Origin: Physcomitrium patens | Taxonomy: Eukaryota; Streptophyta; Bryopsida; Funariales; Funariaceae | NCBI RefSeq assembly: GCF_000002425.4 | Contig: NC_037264.1 | Span: 11,981,941 to 12,045,940, forward strand | Direction: 5' to 3' | Length of the DNA: 64,000 bases | Shown: positions 12,780 through 26,039 of the stretch, in pieces | How positions within the stretch are numbered: the stretch's first letter is position 1 | How the letters are laid out: each line of letters begins with the position of its first letter | The notes under the pieces: model-generated | Databases searched by the model: none | Seen by the model: the letters and a program-made list of their open reading frames with translations, nothing else | What the model was told of the DNA's origin: nothing | Program-made: the position numbers and the translations under genes

Positions 12780-13611
12780 ATGGGCGCCATACCTGCCATG
12801 GCCATGGGAAAGCTTCTTAATCCACGTCTCACTTCCTCCTCCCATTCTCCCTTCTCTTTGTCTCCCTCAAGTTGTTTTCCACAATGCTTTCCAATCAGCT
12901 CTTCTTCCGGCACTTTTCAATTGAAAGGTGGCGCCCGGCTGATGCGCTTTGCTTCCAATGTGGTGACCGTAATGGGTGGATATGTCGTGGAGAATCCTTG
13001 CAAGTTGTGTGCGTTTCAGCACGTTGGCAGTGGAAGGTGACTAGTATTTCTCTTATTTTCGCTTCAAGCTGTCTTATAAGGAACAATCCTAGTTTTTGTG
13101 GCGTGATTTTCTTTCGATAAAAATATCTGAAGTATGGGGGTCCTCAATTAGTGAATCATGAATTTGAGTGTTAATCCAAGTTTCTGGTTATTCCCAGCTC
13201 CGTGTCAGTGCGTTAGTCTGTGCGAATATTGCTTATTTGTCTAGAATCGAAGAGTCGATGAAACTGGGTCCATCAGAATATCTCATCACGTGGTCAGCGA
13301 ATGCTGAAATTGTGATTTTACTGCCTAGCATTTACTCCTCCTAGTGCCTTGCAGTGTAGAGAGGAACGATGCTGCTTCGACAGGACCTTTGGTGAAGCCT
13401 GAGGATAAAGTACGTTCGGCTTATTAATCAGAAATTGCTGTCTTATTCTGCTACGCCATCGTATCGCTGTTTCGGATAGCATTGAAGCAATTTGAACATT
13501 CTTGCTGTAATTTATGCGTTCTGAATCCCTTCTTGTTTCGAAATACTATCTTGGTTGCTCCAGGGACACGGGAGCTCAAAATCTAGATCCATACGTGGAT
13601 CGTGGGATTGA
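12780..13611 (+). CDS. Candidate small protein with plastid-transit-like N terminus
   Basis: Not recognised. A three-exon model is built from splice signals and phase: 12780..13036 (GGAAG|GTGACT), 13355..13409 (TTGCAG acceptor, AAA|GTACGT donor) and 13564..13611 (CTCCAG acceptor, ending TGA). The phases agree and give 119 residues. The first 50 residues are rich in Ser, Pro and Phe and poor in acidic residues, as in chloroplast transit peptides. A CxxC pair follows in YVVENPCKLCAFQHVGSG, then DAASTGPLVKPEDK, and a basic Ser-rich tail (GHGSSKSRSIRGSWD). It is head-to-head with the synthetase gene. The exon chain is my inference; chance agreement cannot be excluded. Confidence 0.4.
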
Positions 13612-14862
13612 GATCAGTTGATACAATGGCACTCAATGCTTCGCACGGCGAATGAGAGCTTATTATTTTCGAAAATGAACAACACAGTTAAAGGATATAT
13701 AAGAAAGTGGCAAACCAAAGCAAAAAAGCGGTAATACTTATTATCGCTTTTTTTTTTTTTTTTTTTTTGCTTTGCTTATCGTTGGACCCACTAAAGTATA
13801 AAACGCATGGTCCTCTACGCTCTCTCTTTTGTTAGAAGTAACATTTTACCTCGGTCGTATTGTCGGTCCTTTTTGACAGTTTTCTTTTTGACTGACCCGA
13901 CTTCTAACCTAATATTTGTTATCGACACCTTGTGGACACGATGTTGATGTGGGCAAAGTTACCATGTGATTGACGTCTGTTTTCTCAGGGCTCAGGTCTG
14001 GCAAATAGTAGCCTGCATGCCGTAAATAACACTGTTCTTCTGAACTCGTCCATGTTCTCTTGTATAGGTTGAAGCCATGGTAGCTCACAAATTTACCGAG
14101 GGTCTTTAGAAGACGCAAAACATCACCAATTGAGGTAATATACAGCATTTAATTGGCTCTTTCCAACACAATTACAACGTGCAATTGCAGTAGCAAATCT
14201 ATGCTCAGAGATCTGGGTCGTGAACAAATTTACTCATGTCGAGTTGTTAGGTCTAGAAAATAGATGTAAATATTCATTTCCTTTTCGGCATACAGGTGAT
14301 GTATATAAACCCCCATATTCCTTAAGGTTTTGGCGCTTATTCATCAATACTCATTGTTAAGAATGAGTAGTAGTGTACATGAGTTTTACACTTACACGGA
14401 AAAATTTGCTTAAACGGACAATACACATGCCAGAACTGCATTAAATATCGATTTCCAATATAGGAGGTGCTGCAGATTATCATCCCCAACAACCATTAGT
14501 GAACTTGTAGCATTGATGAAGATGTATAAATTGTACAGGTCTTTTCGTCTACTATTTACTCACGAACTGCTTCGTGACAGATTTTTTAGAGTCTGGGAAC
14601 TGATTACACCGGCGGAATATTTCCCTAATGTGAGTTAGTGGTACAGTTACCTGCATGATAAGAGCAGACCTCCAAAAACTAACGTATATAGATACGAAGA
14701 ATGACGCTAGTTTTTCTTTTCGCAGTTATGAACACCATTTCTTACTCTGACGAGGATGATGGATGTTCATGCAAGTGAATGATGTGACGAAGTGGGGGCG
14801 ATCTTCAGTCGGAGATTGCATAAGGATTTGTATGTGCTGTGGTGGGGAAAATTTTACCATCT
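13612..14862. other. Intergenic DNA with a poly-T run
   Basis: No gene recognised. A T-run of about 20 near 13750-13769 is flanked by AAGCAAAAAAGCG-like and GCTTTGCTT sequence, forming a weak inverted repeat. The right end is probably the 3' flank of the minus-strand fucosyltransferase-like gene. Confidence 0.5.
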
Positions 14863-17418
14863 TCAGAAGCACTTAGCCACTTCGCAACGGCCCCCTTTGC
14901 CAATACGCCCCTCGCAAGCCTCTAGATCCAGCCAGCCATCGGGGTATTCGTCAGCATATGTTTCCGTAGTCTCGTTCACTTCAGCACGCTTCATGAATCG
15001 CATGTACCGACAATGTAACCCTGCTGCGTGCTCATCTTTAAGCAGCGTTTCATAGATGAGTTTATCCACAACCTTGGGGTCCGTTAGATTTACACTGAGC
15101 ATGAGCTTGGCAGCTTCTACAATTTGCTGCACTCGGCGGCGTGCTAATCGCACTCGGAAAACTGAGAGGCTCCACGTTGATTGTCCACTGCCCATGAATG
15201 AGATTGCTCGCACGCATAACTCTTGTTCCACAAGTGCAATCTGCGCACCGTTGAGGTCCTGCAGCCAACCATGCCCATTTCGACATTCTGTTCATCAAAA
15301 CCACGGAGATTCAATTTATATTCGAGGTCAAAGATGATGAGATCACGTACCGTGTTTTCTCCCCCGAGGACTTTTGCAGGTTTGAAATATGTGCCGTCCG
15401 CAAAATTGGGTAGTCCAGGCAACTTCCAGAGGCCGACAACCACTAGCCCACGCTTGCGCAAGGATTCAACGATCTCCTTCACAAGCGCAACTCCTTGCGG
15501 TCCACGCATCCAGCCATCCGTAGCAAAGTAGATGGTGTTGACGCTGTGGTTTAAAGCACGGTCTTGAATTGCATCTAATATGTCATTTCTGTCCAGGGTA
15601 ACTCCTCGAAAATGTCCATCCCTATTGCATTGAATTTGTGATGCCTCATGCCACTCATTGGCTTCGGAGCGGAGGCCTGTGTCGATTACGGATCCGTCTT
15701 GACAGCGCACGAAGCAAAGTCCAATATTATGCGGCCCACACTCCGATTCTTCAAATCTCCAATGGACTGCAAAGGTGCAGGGCATTCAAGTCAGGCTCCG
15801 AACTCCAAAAGCCCGAGATTACTTTGAAATCAGTATCTTACCACTTCATAAATGCACCTGGTTTCTAAAAAGTCTGTGATGAAAGCGTGGAGATTGATAC
15901 CTGCCAGATACCGAGTGTGCTCTCCAAGAGCATACTCCTGAAGTTTATCAGCAAGTTGGTTGATGCGAGGAGCGGGTCGTAGAAAAGCAGAGACAGCTAA
16001 AAACGCGCCTCTCCATCTCAGACCCGGAAACAAGCCCAACATTCCGACACAACGCTCGTTGCGGTTGCCGAGGGTAGCGAAAATGTCTTCAGGTCTTGTC
16101 CATCTGACGTAGTTCCAATCAAGGTTCCACGACTCCTACATTACGTCAATGAAATAGTGGGTTATGTCATGTCACGAAAGATCGGCCTTCTGCTCATCCT
16201 CTGAAGGCTAATATCCCAAATGCCTTCGATTTGTGGAACGATGGCAATGACAGACTTCAACGACGATGTCACGCACATGAAAATATCCGATGAGAGCGTG
16301 GAGTAATGTCAAAGAGACGCACATTATTTCTTGGGTACTTCTTCCATCCCTCTATCTGCGGTTCTCGAGAAGCTTTCAGCATCCACTTCGCATCAAGAGT
16401 GTAATTGCACTCTTTCAAGCAACGGTCCATTGTTGCGACTCGTGTGAATCTAGTGAGCGATGACACTTCATACCGGTCCTCCCAACCTAGTCCCTTAACT
16501 ACTCGCCCTGGAAATAGCAATCACACGGTGGGGCAAAGCGAATGTTTCATCAAAGGATCGAATGCTCTTCCAGCAGAAGCATACAGGATAAAAAGCTAAC
16601 ATTAGAGAGGTGAACCGACAGCACATTCAACGTTCCTTCAGATGATTGAAAATATGCTGCAAAACGCAAATGAAATCCCTACGTTTTCTATTAATTACCT
16701 GTGTGGCGTGATGGTCCCTGGAAGAAAGGGCTTAGACACAATGTCCGGTTGAGTGAATGAGATATTACAGCAGCCGAAACGTATTCCATGAACTGGTTCC
16801 CTGCTCCCACTTGAAAACTCAAAATTGGCATCATAAATTTCTCCGAGCTAGCTTCCACCTTACAATCGCCAATCATTCACGAGTTAATCAGTAACTCTAC
16901 CAAATTGCTAAATATGTTAAATGTGCTTAGCAAACATTCGAGGCTACGAATCCGGTCATTTTCCCCCTATTTACTTGGCTATTCCGAGTGATTTACAACG
17001 AAGTGCATGTAAGCCTTACAGAGACTGATGGTTGTGGTGCTATCGACACAGTGCTGAAACTATTTGAGTCGGTTGGAACCTCTGCGCTTGACGAGATCAC
17101 AGAGTAATTGCCACTCTCGACGGCCGGCGCTGGGATGGCCAAGTCCTGAGCAGTAGGTGGTGCTGCATGCGGTTCAGCAAAGATCGGATAATTCTCTGCA
17201 AATGGGGGCGGAGCAAGTTCGACGATGGTGGTGTTTTCCAGGTTTATGACGAATGAGGAGACTCCCATGAGCAAGGTGCCGAAGTTGCCTTCCCAGGTAC
17301 TCTCGGACAGCATTTCAAAGCTTACAACGGAGAGGACTAGCATAAGACTGACGAACAAAAGCGTCGCCTGAATAGAGCCTGGAAGACGATCCGAAAAACG
17401 CCATGTGAATTTGTCCAT
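14863..17418 (-). CDS. GDP-fucose protein O-fucosyltransferase-like type II membrane protein
   Basis: Probably a Golgi/ER enzyme of the plant O-fucosyltransferase family; the acceptor is unknown. Six exons: 17418..17020, 16858..16699, 16507..16323, 16135..15842, 15766..15351 and 15258..14863, about 616 residues. The ATG at 17418 follows an in-frame stop. Residues about 16-37 are a single transmembrane anchor (ATLLFVSLMLVLSVVSF) after a short basic tail, followed by a Pro/Ala/Ser-rich stem. Catalytic-region motifs are VGAGNQFMEYVSAAVISHSL, then SRHTGRVVKGLGWEDRYE, VHWRFEESECG, TIYFATDGW, IALVEQELCVRA and SFMGSGQSTWSLSVFR. Introns 1, 2, 3 and 5 join in phase. Intron 4 (between IYEV and VHWR) does not: its canonical donor and acceptor differ by one base, so this copy may be frameshifted or use an unusual splice site. 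The intron 3 donor (16323, NN|GTGCGT) is my choice among alternatives. Confidence 0.75.
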
Positions 17419-20400
17419 TTTTTTATGATTTGGTGAGCCCAGTCTTTTCAGATCACGCTCCACTCAGCGAATCAGCACATACCTTAACATTTCAGCACTG
17501 GTTCCCACCATATTTGTTAGAATCTGTTAATGCGTAAGCAAGCCTGTTCTTTCCATGAAAATGCTTTAGTACAATACCCATCTCTTGGCGACCTTCGCGA
17601 CCATAACCGATGAGTGTAGACCCGCAATGGTGCATTTCTTAGAAGAGAGAAGGGAATCAGCCAATGGGTTGTAAAAAAATCTAAGAACTGGTGAATAGAA
17701 CTCCATCCGTGGAGGAGATAATGTTTGCTCAACTGTGTTTTTTTCTTTGTGAGAATAGTTCACCTTGCAGTAATCAACACGTGCAACTCTAGCTCCAAAA
17801 TCTGCATGCACATCTTGTTGCAATCTCAAGTGAATTCTACTGGAAAGTGGAGTCGGGAAAGATTTAATTCAAACTGCCACACAACTCCTCCCCATGTATC
17901 GCTCACGCAGTCACGATCTCCTCAGAAAAGATTCAGTGAACTACTTCGAAAGTATCTGAAAACTACAAGTTCAAGGCTCTGTTGTTGGACTCAAAGAGTT
18001 AGTCGGTGATTAAGGATGAAATCTGAACCAACTACGCGAAGAAAGCTCCAGGAGACAACTCCGGAGTAACGCTTCGTAGGAACGGCGACTAGATCTTAAA
18101 ATGCCCATCTACAGATTGTACCAACTTTGTGTCGACGTTGCAGTAACCAAAACGTGCAAAATCACCTGCACCAACCCTCATTCCCATCTCGCCCTCCAAA
18201 ACTTTGAGCGACAAGTTAACAAAACACTCCAAAGAACTACTGAGTCTGAGAAGCTCCTCATCCAAGCAAACTTGGTACAAATATGGTGGGAACAGGAACA
18301 GCTAGCTGCAATACAACTTCAGGTCTTCCACTGGGTATTCCTTAACACTTTCATTGCTTAAAAATCCCTTTCTTTGTGCGTAAACATCCACTGCAAAGAA
18401 AGCTGCAGGCACGACTGAAGTTGAGTTGAAACTTCTCCGTCGAAGACACAAATCCTTCAATTATCACATGTCACATCTCCGTTGCTTTTTGAGAGTTTCC
18501 CGCTGCACTATCGCCCTTTCCTTGGAACTCATACTATTCATCTCATCACGTGAGTGTAAACTAGGATCCAAGCCTCTTGAACTAAGCAGTTTCATCTACA
18601 GCGGGTAGTAGGTAGAATCCCCAAATGTATGATTCCTGCGAGAAGATTCAACCGCATTTCGGCCGTCCTTTCCCCGACAACTAGCGCTTCATATTTTTAG
18701 ACCCCCGAAACCATTTCTTTACAAAGCACGAAGGCAATGCGTGACAACAGGCAGTTGATTCTCACCCTCGACAATTACATAAAAAATATTTCAAGTCCGG
18801 GAGGGAGTTACATTTCAGTGGTGAACATGTAGCAACTACCACGTGCTTTGAGCTTTCTTGTGAGTAATTCAGCAACTGAGGAGTGAATTTCTGCTACCAT
18901 TTTAGCTTTGAATTTGTACTGTGCGGCGCTGCACCAACTGTACAATTGTCAACTCCGGCAAGAATAGAAAAAGCAAGAAAAAACTGTTCCTTTCCTAACA
19001 AGAGAGAGACCCACAGCTTTTGCTAAACTTGACCCCCCGGTTCGCGAATCCACCACTTGTGATTGTACGAAGATAGTTCACGACAGACTGTGTGCCCCGC
19101 ACAGATCTGCCTATTCTTGCACTCACATGTTTACAAAGGCTTTTTGTATAATAAGCCAATTTTTAGCTTTCCTTAAACGGTGGACAGCAATCCATGACCA
19201 GTCGTTCGCTCGCGTTTGACTCGATCATGCTGTTGTCGATCGCCGACGAAAATCGCTCACTCCCAAGTTCTGCGTCCACGCTCTCGTTAACTGCGAAAGG
19301 ACATACACAAATTAAGCCAGACAAAATCAGAACTTTGTACGTTTTCTGTCGTGATCAATGACGATTGCACACCATTTTTACTGAAACCGCTTCGAAAAGA
19401 GAGGGATTTGAGCTCCTGTGCTTCGGCACTAGGACGAATCGAGCTCGTTGCATAATCTCCTCTCGAAGATTTCGGTTGCTGTCAGGCCTTTACGAGGGCT
19501 GACCTCAGGAGAGAAGGAAAAAAATAAACTAAAATAAATAAAAAAAATGGCAGCTTGGTGTGAAAGTTCATGAGAATCGTGTTGATTTTAAGGTTTGATG
19601 ATTTTTTTGGGATTTGTGATGCAATGAAAAAGAAAGAAAACTTTGTATATATATATATATTTTGTGATGAGCATTTGTTGCCACGATCGACTTTTCAACA
19701 TGATCAATAATGAAGAAACCGAGCACCAATCCATCAAATTTTATCAAATCAACCAAGTATTCAAACTTTGGAAATCTTTATTGGATTCTTTTAAATCAGA
19801 AAAAATAAACATATGAAAAAAATTGTTTTTCTCATTATTTTTATTGGCATTCTACATATTGACTATTAAATGTTTTTATTTCATTTAAATTACTTCTGAT
19901 TGTTGAAGATCTTATCACTTCATTGTATCCATTTTGTTTACATAATTACTCATTGTTGTAAATGCACTAAGATTTAGCTTTGTCAAGTTTGAACTTTTTG
20001 TAAAAATTATCCAATGATAGCCACAGCTAATCTTAACCTTCTATGTTTCTTTGGTATTGTCAATGTCTTGAAAATCAACAAAATTTAATTTTAAACTAAA
20101 CTCTTATTGTTGTTAAATATTGTTAGATTGTGTACTACAAGCTCTCTTTTACCACCTAATTACAAAGTATATACTCCTAACATTAATTTATATGATTTTT
20201 ATAATTTCTTTTTTTTGTTAAAAAAGATATTTTATCATCAATTTGTAATATTTCTAATTTAATCTTTGAGGTGGTTTTTAGAAATAAATAATTTTATCAA
20301 TTACAAGCTACCTAAGGATTTTTGTACTTAATCAATAAATTATTTTATTTTAAAAAATTGATTATACTTTTATTATAAGATAGAAGATAAGTACTTCTAT

Positions 20401-21744
20401 TGTTTTTTTCAAAATTTAAAGTTATTTTTAAAATACTATAAGAATAAATGATTATATTATTAATATAAAATTTATCCAATCTCTTGGACTTAGATTTTGT
20501 GAGTGCATAATTAACCACTAAGCTTGGTTAATTAAATATCATCAATTAAAAGTTAATATAGTTGAATTTCTTACTTATATGAATTTGAAATACCGATTTT
20601 ATGATTTTATGCAATAAAAATATCTAAAAACATATTTTAAATTATTTAAATAAAAATACTATATACATCCATAGTTTTAAAAATATATATTTTAAGAGCA
20701 CCAAATTCACTTGAAATGGAGTTGAAAAAAGGAAAAAAAGGAAAAAAAGGGAAAAAAAAATAAAAAAATAAAAAAAAATCATGAAGTAAAATGAACTTTC
20801 AAAAATTATAGCTTATCTTAAAAAAAAAATTCCTCTTTCTTTTTCTTTTAGGCAAAAAATCCTCTTGTCTCTTATTTGAGCTACTTTAAAATTCAAGTAT
20901 GTAAATTGAGATAGTAAAAATAGCCTTAAGGATCTACTTTTACAATACTACCTACATCCAAAGTGCACAAAATCTATACATTCATAATAATAGTTAATTA
21001 TTATTGTATATAATTATAATTTTTTATTATTGGTATTTATTTTCTAATTATATTAGTTATTTAAAAACTTTGACTATAATATTGTGTTTTAAAACATCTA
21101 ATTGTGTTTTAAGGCTTTCAATATCCACAAATTCTATTCCAATGTTTTAGAATAGGTTGCAAAAGTAAACAATATATATATATATGAGAGAATAAAATAT
21201 ATTTTAGGTGGTAAATTAAAATTAGGTGATAAGAGAGAGCTTTTAGTTCACAATCTAAATTTATTTAAATACTTCAAAAATACAAAATGTAAACTAGATC
21301 ATTCAATATTATTAATTTAATTATTAAAAAAAGTATTCAAATAAATTTAAAATAAAATTTGTGATATCTATTTTAATTTTGTATCTCTTTTGGAGTATTA
21401 TTTTTTTATTATAAAAAAGTAACAAAGAAACACTAAAAATAATATTAAAAAAAAACAAAAACAAAAAATTCCAGCAATGAAATTTTTAATTCTATCAGTT
21501 TATATTTTTATTTCTAGTTTAATAATATTACAGCTAGTAATTTTTTTCAATAATACTAATTATTCTAAAAATAATTTTAGTCCTATACAAGTTATATATA
21601 TATATATTTATAAGATTCTTAAGCATGTTTTTAAACTTAATTATATTAGTAAGATGCTAGTTGTATTAGCAATTGAAATAAATTAACCAAATATTATAAA
21701 TACTAAATTTATTTTTCAATATATGTATATATATAGATATAGAT

Positions 21745-21785
<41 letters not shown>

Positions 21786-23234
21786 TAAATATATATATAA
21801 TAAACCAAAATATTATAATTTTAAATATTTGATATTCCGTTATTAAAATTTGTGGTATTTATATTTTAAAAATAATAATTTTTTTTTATCATTCTTTTGA
21901 AAAATTGAAGTTTTTGAAGAAACCCAATAATCCTCTAAACTTGAGTAAATTTTTATTAAGTCATGTCTTACTTCTTTTATCTGGATAAAAATTGTCTTAA
22001 ATAATATTTAATAAATTTTATAATTTTTATTTTAATTAATTTTAAAAATAAAAACCTGAATATTAAAAATGAATTAAAATTTCCAGTACTTTCTTTGTAA
22101 GAATAATTAAATAAATTCTTCATTCAACTTTTTTAATAATTTTTTTAATGCTTATTATTTGTTTTATTTTTTTAATTTTTTTTTACATTTTTTGGAATTT
22201 CTATTATCCAACCTACAAAAGTTTTGAGATACAGATTGTCTTTGTTTGTAACATTGTGCATATAGATGACAGTTTTTGCAATGAGTATTTTATAATTTTA
22301 GTGTAATAAACTTTATCAACTTCTTTTGACATGACAATAAAAATAGGTGTAGTGCCAACTTATTTTTTTACATTATATTATTATATATATTAAAACATAT
22401 ATATATATATATATATATATATACTATTAACATTGATATTCTAATTTATTATTTATTTTTTACAATTAATTTAAATTCATTCTTTTATATATTTGTAATT
22501 ACTCCAAATAATAAGTATTGTCTTAACTACCTTAAGTATTATATTTGAATATGAAATATAAATACATATATTAATATTTTTTATTTATATAATTTTTAAT
22601 AATAAATTTATTATGTTTTTAATTTTTAATTTTTAATATTTAATAGTAGTATTTTAAAAGATACACAAGCAAGTACTTCCATTTTGTTGTATACATTTTA
22701 ACCTAACTATAGTATATATGGCTTGTTTATACAAAATTTTATAGTAGCATTAGATACAATGATATAATCTTTGTTATAATTTTTCTTATATAATTTTGAT
22801 ATAGAATCTTTTTTCAAAACATTATTAATGATAGATTGTAATACAAATGCATGTAAAATTATTGTTGCATAAAGTTATATTCTTTGATGTTATATGATTA
22901 ATTTACTTGAAAATTATATTTTCGCTTATAATAAAAGACATACATATATACCTACATACATACATACATTCATACATAAAATCTTAAATAATTTGTTATT
23001 ATTGTTGGTCTTTTTACTTTTTACTTTTTGACCTTCTTTAAGTCTAATTCATAAATTGAACTAGAACTAACTTTCCAACTCATTTATCTTCTTTTAAAAT
23101 GATTACTCTTTCTAACTTTTTCATTGGTTGAAATTGCATTTTAATCATTCTTAAGTGGATAATTAAGTTCATTTTTGCATACACTTTATTTATTCATTAA
23201 GGCTTTCATATTCAAAAAAAATGGCCCTTCAAAT

Positions 23235-23235
<1 letters not shown>

Positions 23236-23303
<68 letters not shown>

Positions 23304-23304
23304 T
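23236..23304. repeat. Compound microsatellite (TA)n(CA)n(TA)n
   Basis: A TATATA run, then about twelve CA units, then about fifteen TA units, directly read in the sequence. Confidence 0.9.
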
Positions 23305-23552
23305 TCAGTTCTATTCTTTAGGAACTAAGCAGCAAAATAAAGACCCGTTGCACTCAAAGCCAAAGGGGGATGGACTATGAATGACATTTATCACAATCCT
23401 TACAGACATTCATCAAATCATACTTTCATCCACGCAGCTGGACAACGTTTAATCGCGAGCCCACTCCTCAGAACCGGGAAACAGAGTGTGTCCCGCGGTG
23501 TGGACAGGACCGAAGCTCGTGAGAAGGCCTGTCTGTCTGTCTGTCCAAGCTG

Positions 23553-23723
23553 GCAGTTAGGTAGGTAGGTAGGTGCTGAGGTAGGTAGGTGTCCTCTGGT
23601 CCCCTGCGGCAGTTGTGAACGGGAAAAAGTGGATGACGTGGAGGGTTTGACGTGGACTGTGATGGTCCATGTCAGCATTTAGGATGTGAGGCTGCACCCA
23701 ATTTGGTTCCCCTGGCCACGTCA
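23553..23723. promoter_or_regulatory. GC-rich islet with (AGGT)n repeats and three TGACGTGG boxes
   Basis: Short AGGT tandem repeats at about 23553-23588 are followed by three exact copies of TGACGTGG: plus strand at 23634-23641 and 23648-23655, minus strand at 23716-23723. These resemble bZIP-binding G-box/C-box hybrids. No gene is recognised nearby on either side. Confidence 0.4.
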
Positions 23724-24009
23724 CGGATGGACACTCACACACACACAAAAGCAAATAAAAAAGAGAGAATATAAAGAGTGCAATGAAATCCAAAAAGAGA
23801 CAATAATACAAAAAAGATGATGTTTCTTGCATTTATTTTCATCCATTTTTTGAAATTCATGTTTTTATGTGTTTGTATGAATGTATGAATGTGTGTGTTC
23901 TTTATTGGTTAGCAAAGCATTTTTCCAACTAAGATTGATGTTCTTTTCTTCTTATTCTTGTTATAGAAATTCCAATATAATTCATTCTTTATTGATGTAT
24001 GGGTTTGTA

Positions 24010-24053
<44 letters not shown>

Positions 24054-25174
24054 ACTTGATCTTTTCTTTACTAATATAAGTTGATTTATAACTTGATTTC
24101 TATGACATTACCATTGACCATGAATTAAAAACAACTCTATGGTCTTAAAACACTATATACAATTTGAAGTCGGAGATTTCACTTTTTCTTTTCTCCTTAT
24201 TGTAACAAAAGCTAGGTGCACATAAAATAAAAGTTTAAAATCTCCACAATTGATTTTGCGGTCTTTTGTTGTTTTAGTAGACATGAAAGATATGAAGTAT
24301 ACAATCAAATGCGTTAAGAATCAATATTATACAACAAAGACAACACTTATATGTTGAAAAGTCTTACTTTGAGGTTTATGACTACATTTGTAGTGATTTT
24401 TAGTCAATTAGTAGTTTTAAAGATGTGATTTGAAATTGGTATTTTTTTTACTTGACATCTAAATATGAAATATTCAATTTTTTATTTGTTAAAAAAAAGT
24501 ACAATCTTATTCATTCATAAGTAATTAAACTAAGTACCACCAAATATTGATAAATTTACTTCAAATTTAGATTGAATTATTTCAAATTTTAAAATTGTAC
24601 ATATCAAATAAAAAGACAAGTAGCATTGTATTATAATAAGCATAATGCCCTTGCTTATAGCTATTTTTTTTTCAATTTTATTTTTATTTTTATTGAGAAT
24701 ATTTTTTGTTTTTTTATTTATTTACTTTTTGACATTCTCTTAGAGTAAACAATACCAAGGCATGAAGGATTCACGTATTTATTGTTCTGTGGGTTTGCTT
24801 CATATACACATGTCAGCACAAATGCCATTAATGAATGCAAAATGATAAAGAAGTAGGTAAATAACTATTGCACCAATTACAACTTATCATTTAATTTAGA
24901 TAGGTTTAATGTAATCAAACGAAGTACATTATAATTATGCTTGCACTATATATTAAAAATATTTATTTGATGAAACAACATAATATTTATTTAGTTACTA
25001 GTTTTTTAACAACTATGATATAACAATTTTTTAATCTAAATTTTACTGTGTAAAATCAATTAAACTTATGAAACAAATAAATCAGCAAAGAACCTAGTTT
25101 TTGAAATGAATTTGTTATAGAATGCATTTGTCACCTTAGTATTAATAAATATTATACGAAATAAACCACAAAAG

Positions 25175-25500
25175 TGTTGAAGATCAATAAGTTCTTAGTT
25201 AGTTACCACCACATGAATATTAATCAAAGTAAGTTGCTAATAGTCAAAAGGCAGCAAATGATTAAAAGAAGTTATTGTGGTCGCAGCTAGGATTTTAAGG
25301 TGGCGGCTAGGTTAAGATGAATCTAGCTCTATTTGGAAGGATGAAGGTAACTTTGGATGAAGTCCATGTACTTGGGATGTAAACTCCACCTTTAAATAAA
25401 AGATGTTGGAAGTAAAAGACATCTTTCTCCAGACTTCTCTTAGAGTACAATCTTTGCTGATGCTAAGTGTTTGTAGCTTTTAGACTTCTTTTCTTCAATA
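25175..25500 (+). repeat. 5' LTR of the copia element
   Basis: Begins TGTTGAAG and ends CTTCAATA; matches 36542-36867 along its full length. It is followed at once by GGTTATAGGCCC, a degenerate match to the plant initiator-methionine tRNA primer-binding site. Confidence 0.93.
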
Positions 25501-26039
25501 GGTTATAGGCCCACTCACATTTGCTTGAGTATTTTGAAGTTCTTTGAAGTGATTGTTGATATGTAGATTAGATCAAGTTGTTATTGCTGATGTTAAGGTT
25601 TAGAAGTACCTAACTTTAAATTCAAATCTAGATCTAGATCTTGGTTTGCTCTTACTTGTGATTAAGAGCATTTTGGTGTTAGTATTTGGTTTTTCACCTT
25701 AAGGCAAAGTTATAGAACACTTACATTGTGTTATTGCTGAGATAGATCTTTGGTGGTCTAACTTTATAGTTTCATGTTCTAAAGATAATGATTGTACTTA
25801 AAAGGCCTCTTATGGTGTATAGAGGTGATTTGTGAGCATAAGAGTGATTATAGAGTGGCAAATCAGATTTGAGACACTTAAATAGGTCATCAGACTTGTG
25901 AGAAGTCTTAGAAGTGAAGTTGAGAGTGTTTTTGAGAGTAAGAACACTAGTTTGTTCACAAAGAAAGATTTTGTTATTCTAAGGCAACAAAACCTTCTTG
26001 CTGATTTTGAGAGCATTAAGACTTCTTCTTATAATCTTT

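Larger units (their letters stand above)
17419..25169. other. Long intergenic stretch, increasingly AT-rich; one GC-richer islet
   Basis: Bases 17419-19500 have balanced composition and may contain the leader and promoter of the fucosyltransferase-like gene; open stretches there show no family features. From 19500 to 25169 it is AT-rich desert with simple repeats: (AT)n near 21749-21781 and 22395-22424, a compound (TA)n(CA)n(TA)n at about 23236-23304, and (AT)n near 24017-24050. The exception is a GC-richer islet at about 23340-23730, described separately. No gene is supported. Confidence 0.5.

Noticed and set aside
15232-15350. Apparent frameshift in the fucosyltransferase-like gene, where the reading frame changes near 15290
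   Set aside because: A 92-bp intron with a strong ACG|GTACGT donor (exon end 15351) and a CTGCAG acceptor (exon start 15258) joins the two frames in phase 0 and gives conserved sequence on both sides.
17517-18361. Several short open frames on both strands right of the fucosyltransferase-like gene
   Set aside because: No family features, no consistent splice chain, and overlapping frames on opposite strands; more likely leader or intergenic DNA.
23881-24084. 67-codon frame ending in a Tyr/Ile repeat
   Set aside because: The repetitive part is translation of an (AT)n microsatellite.
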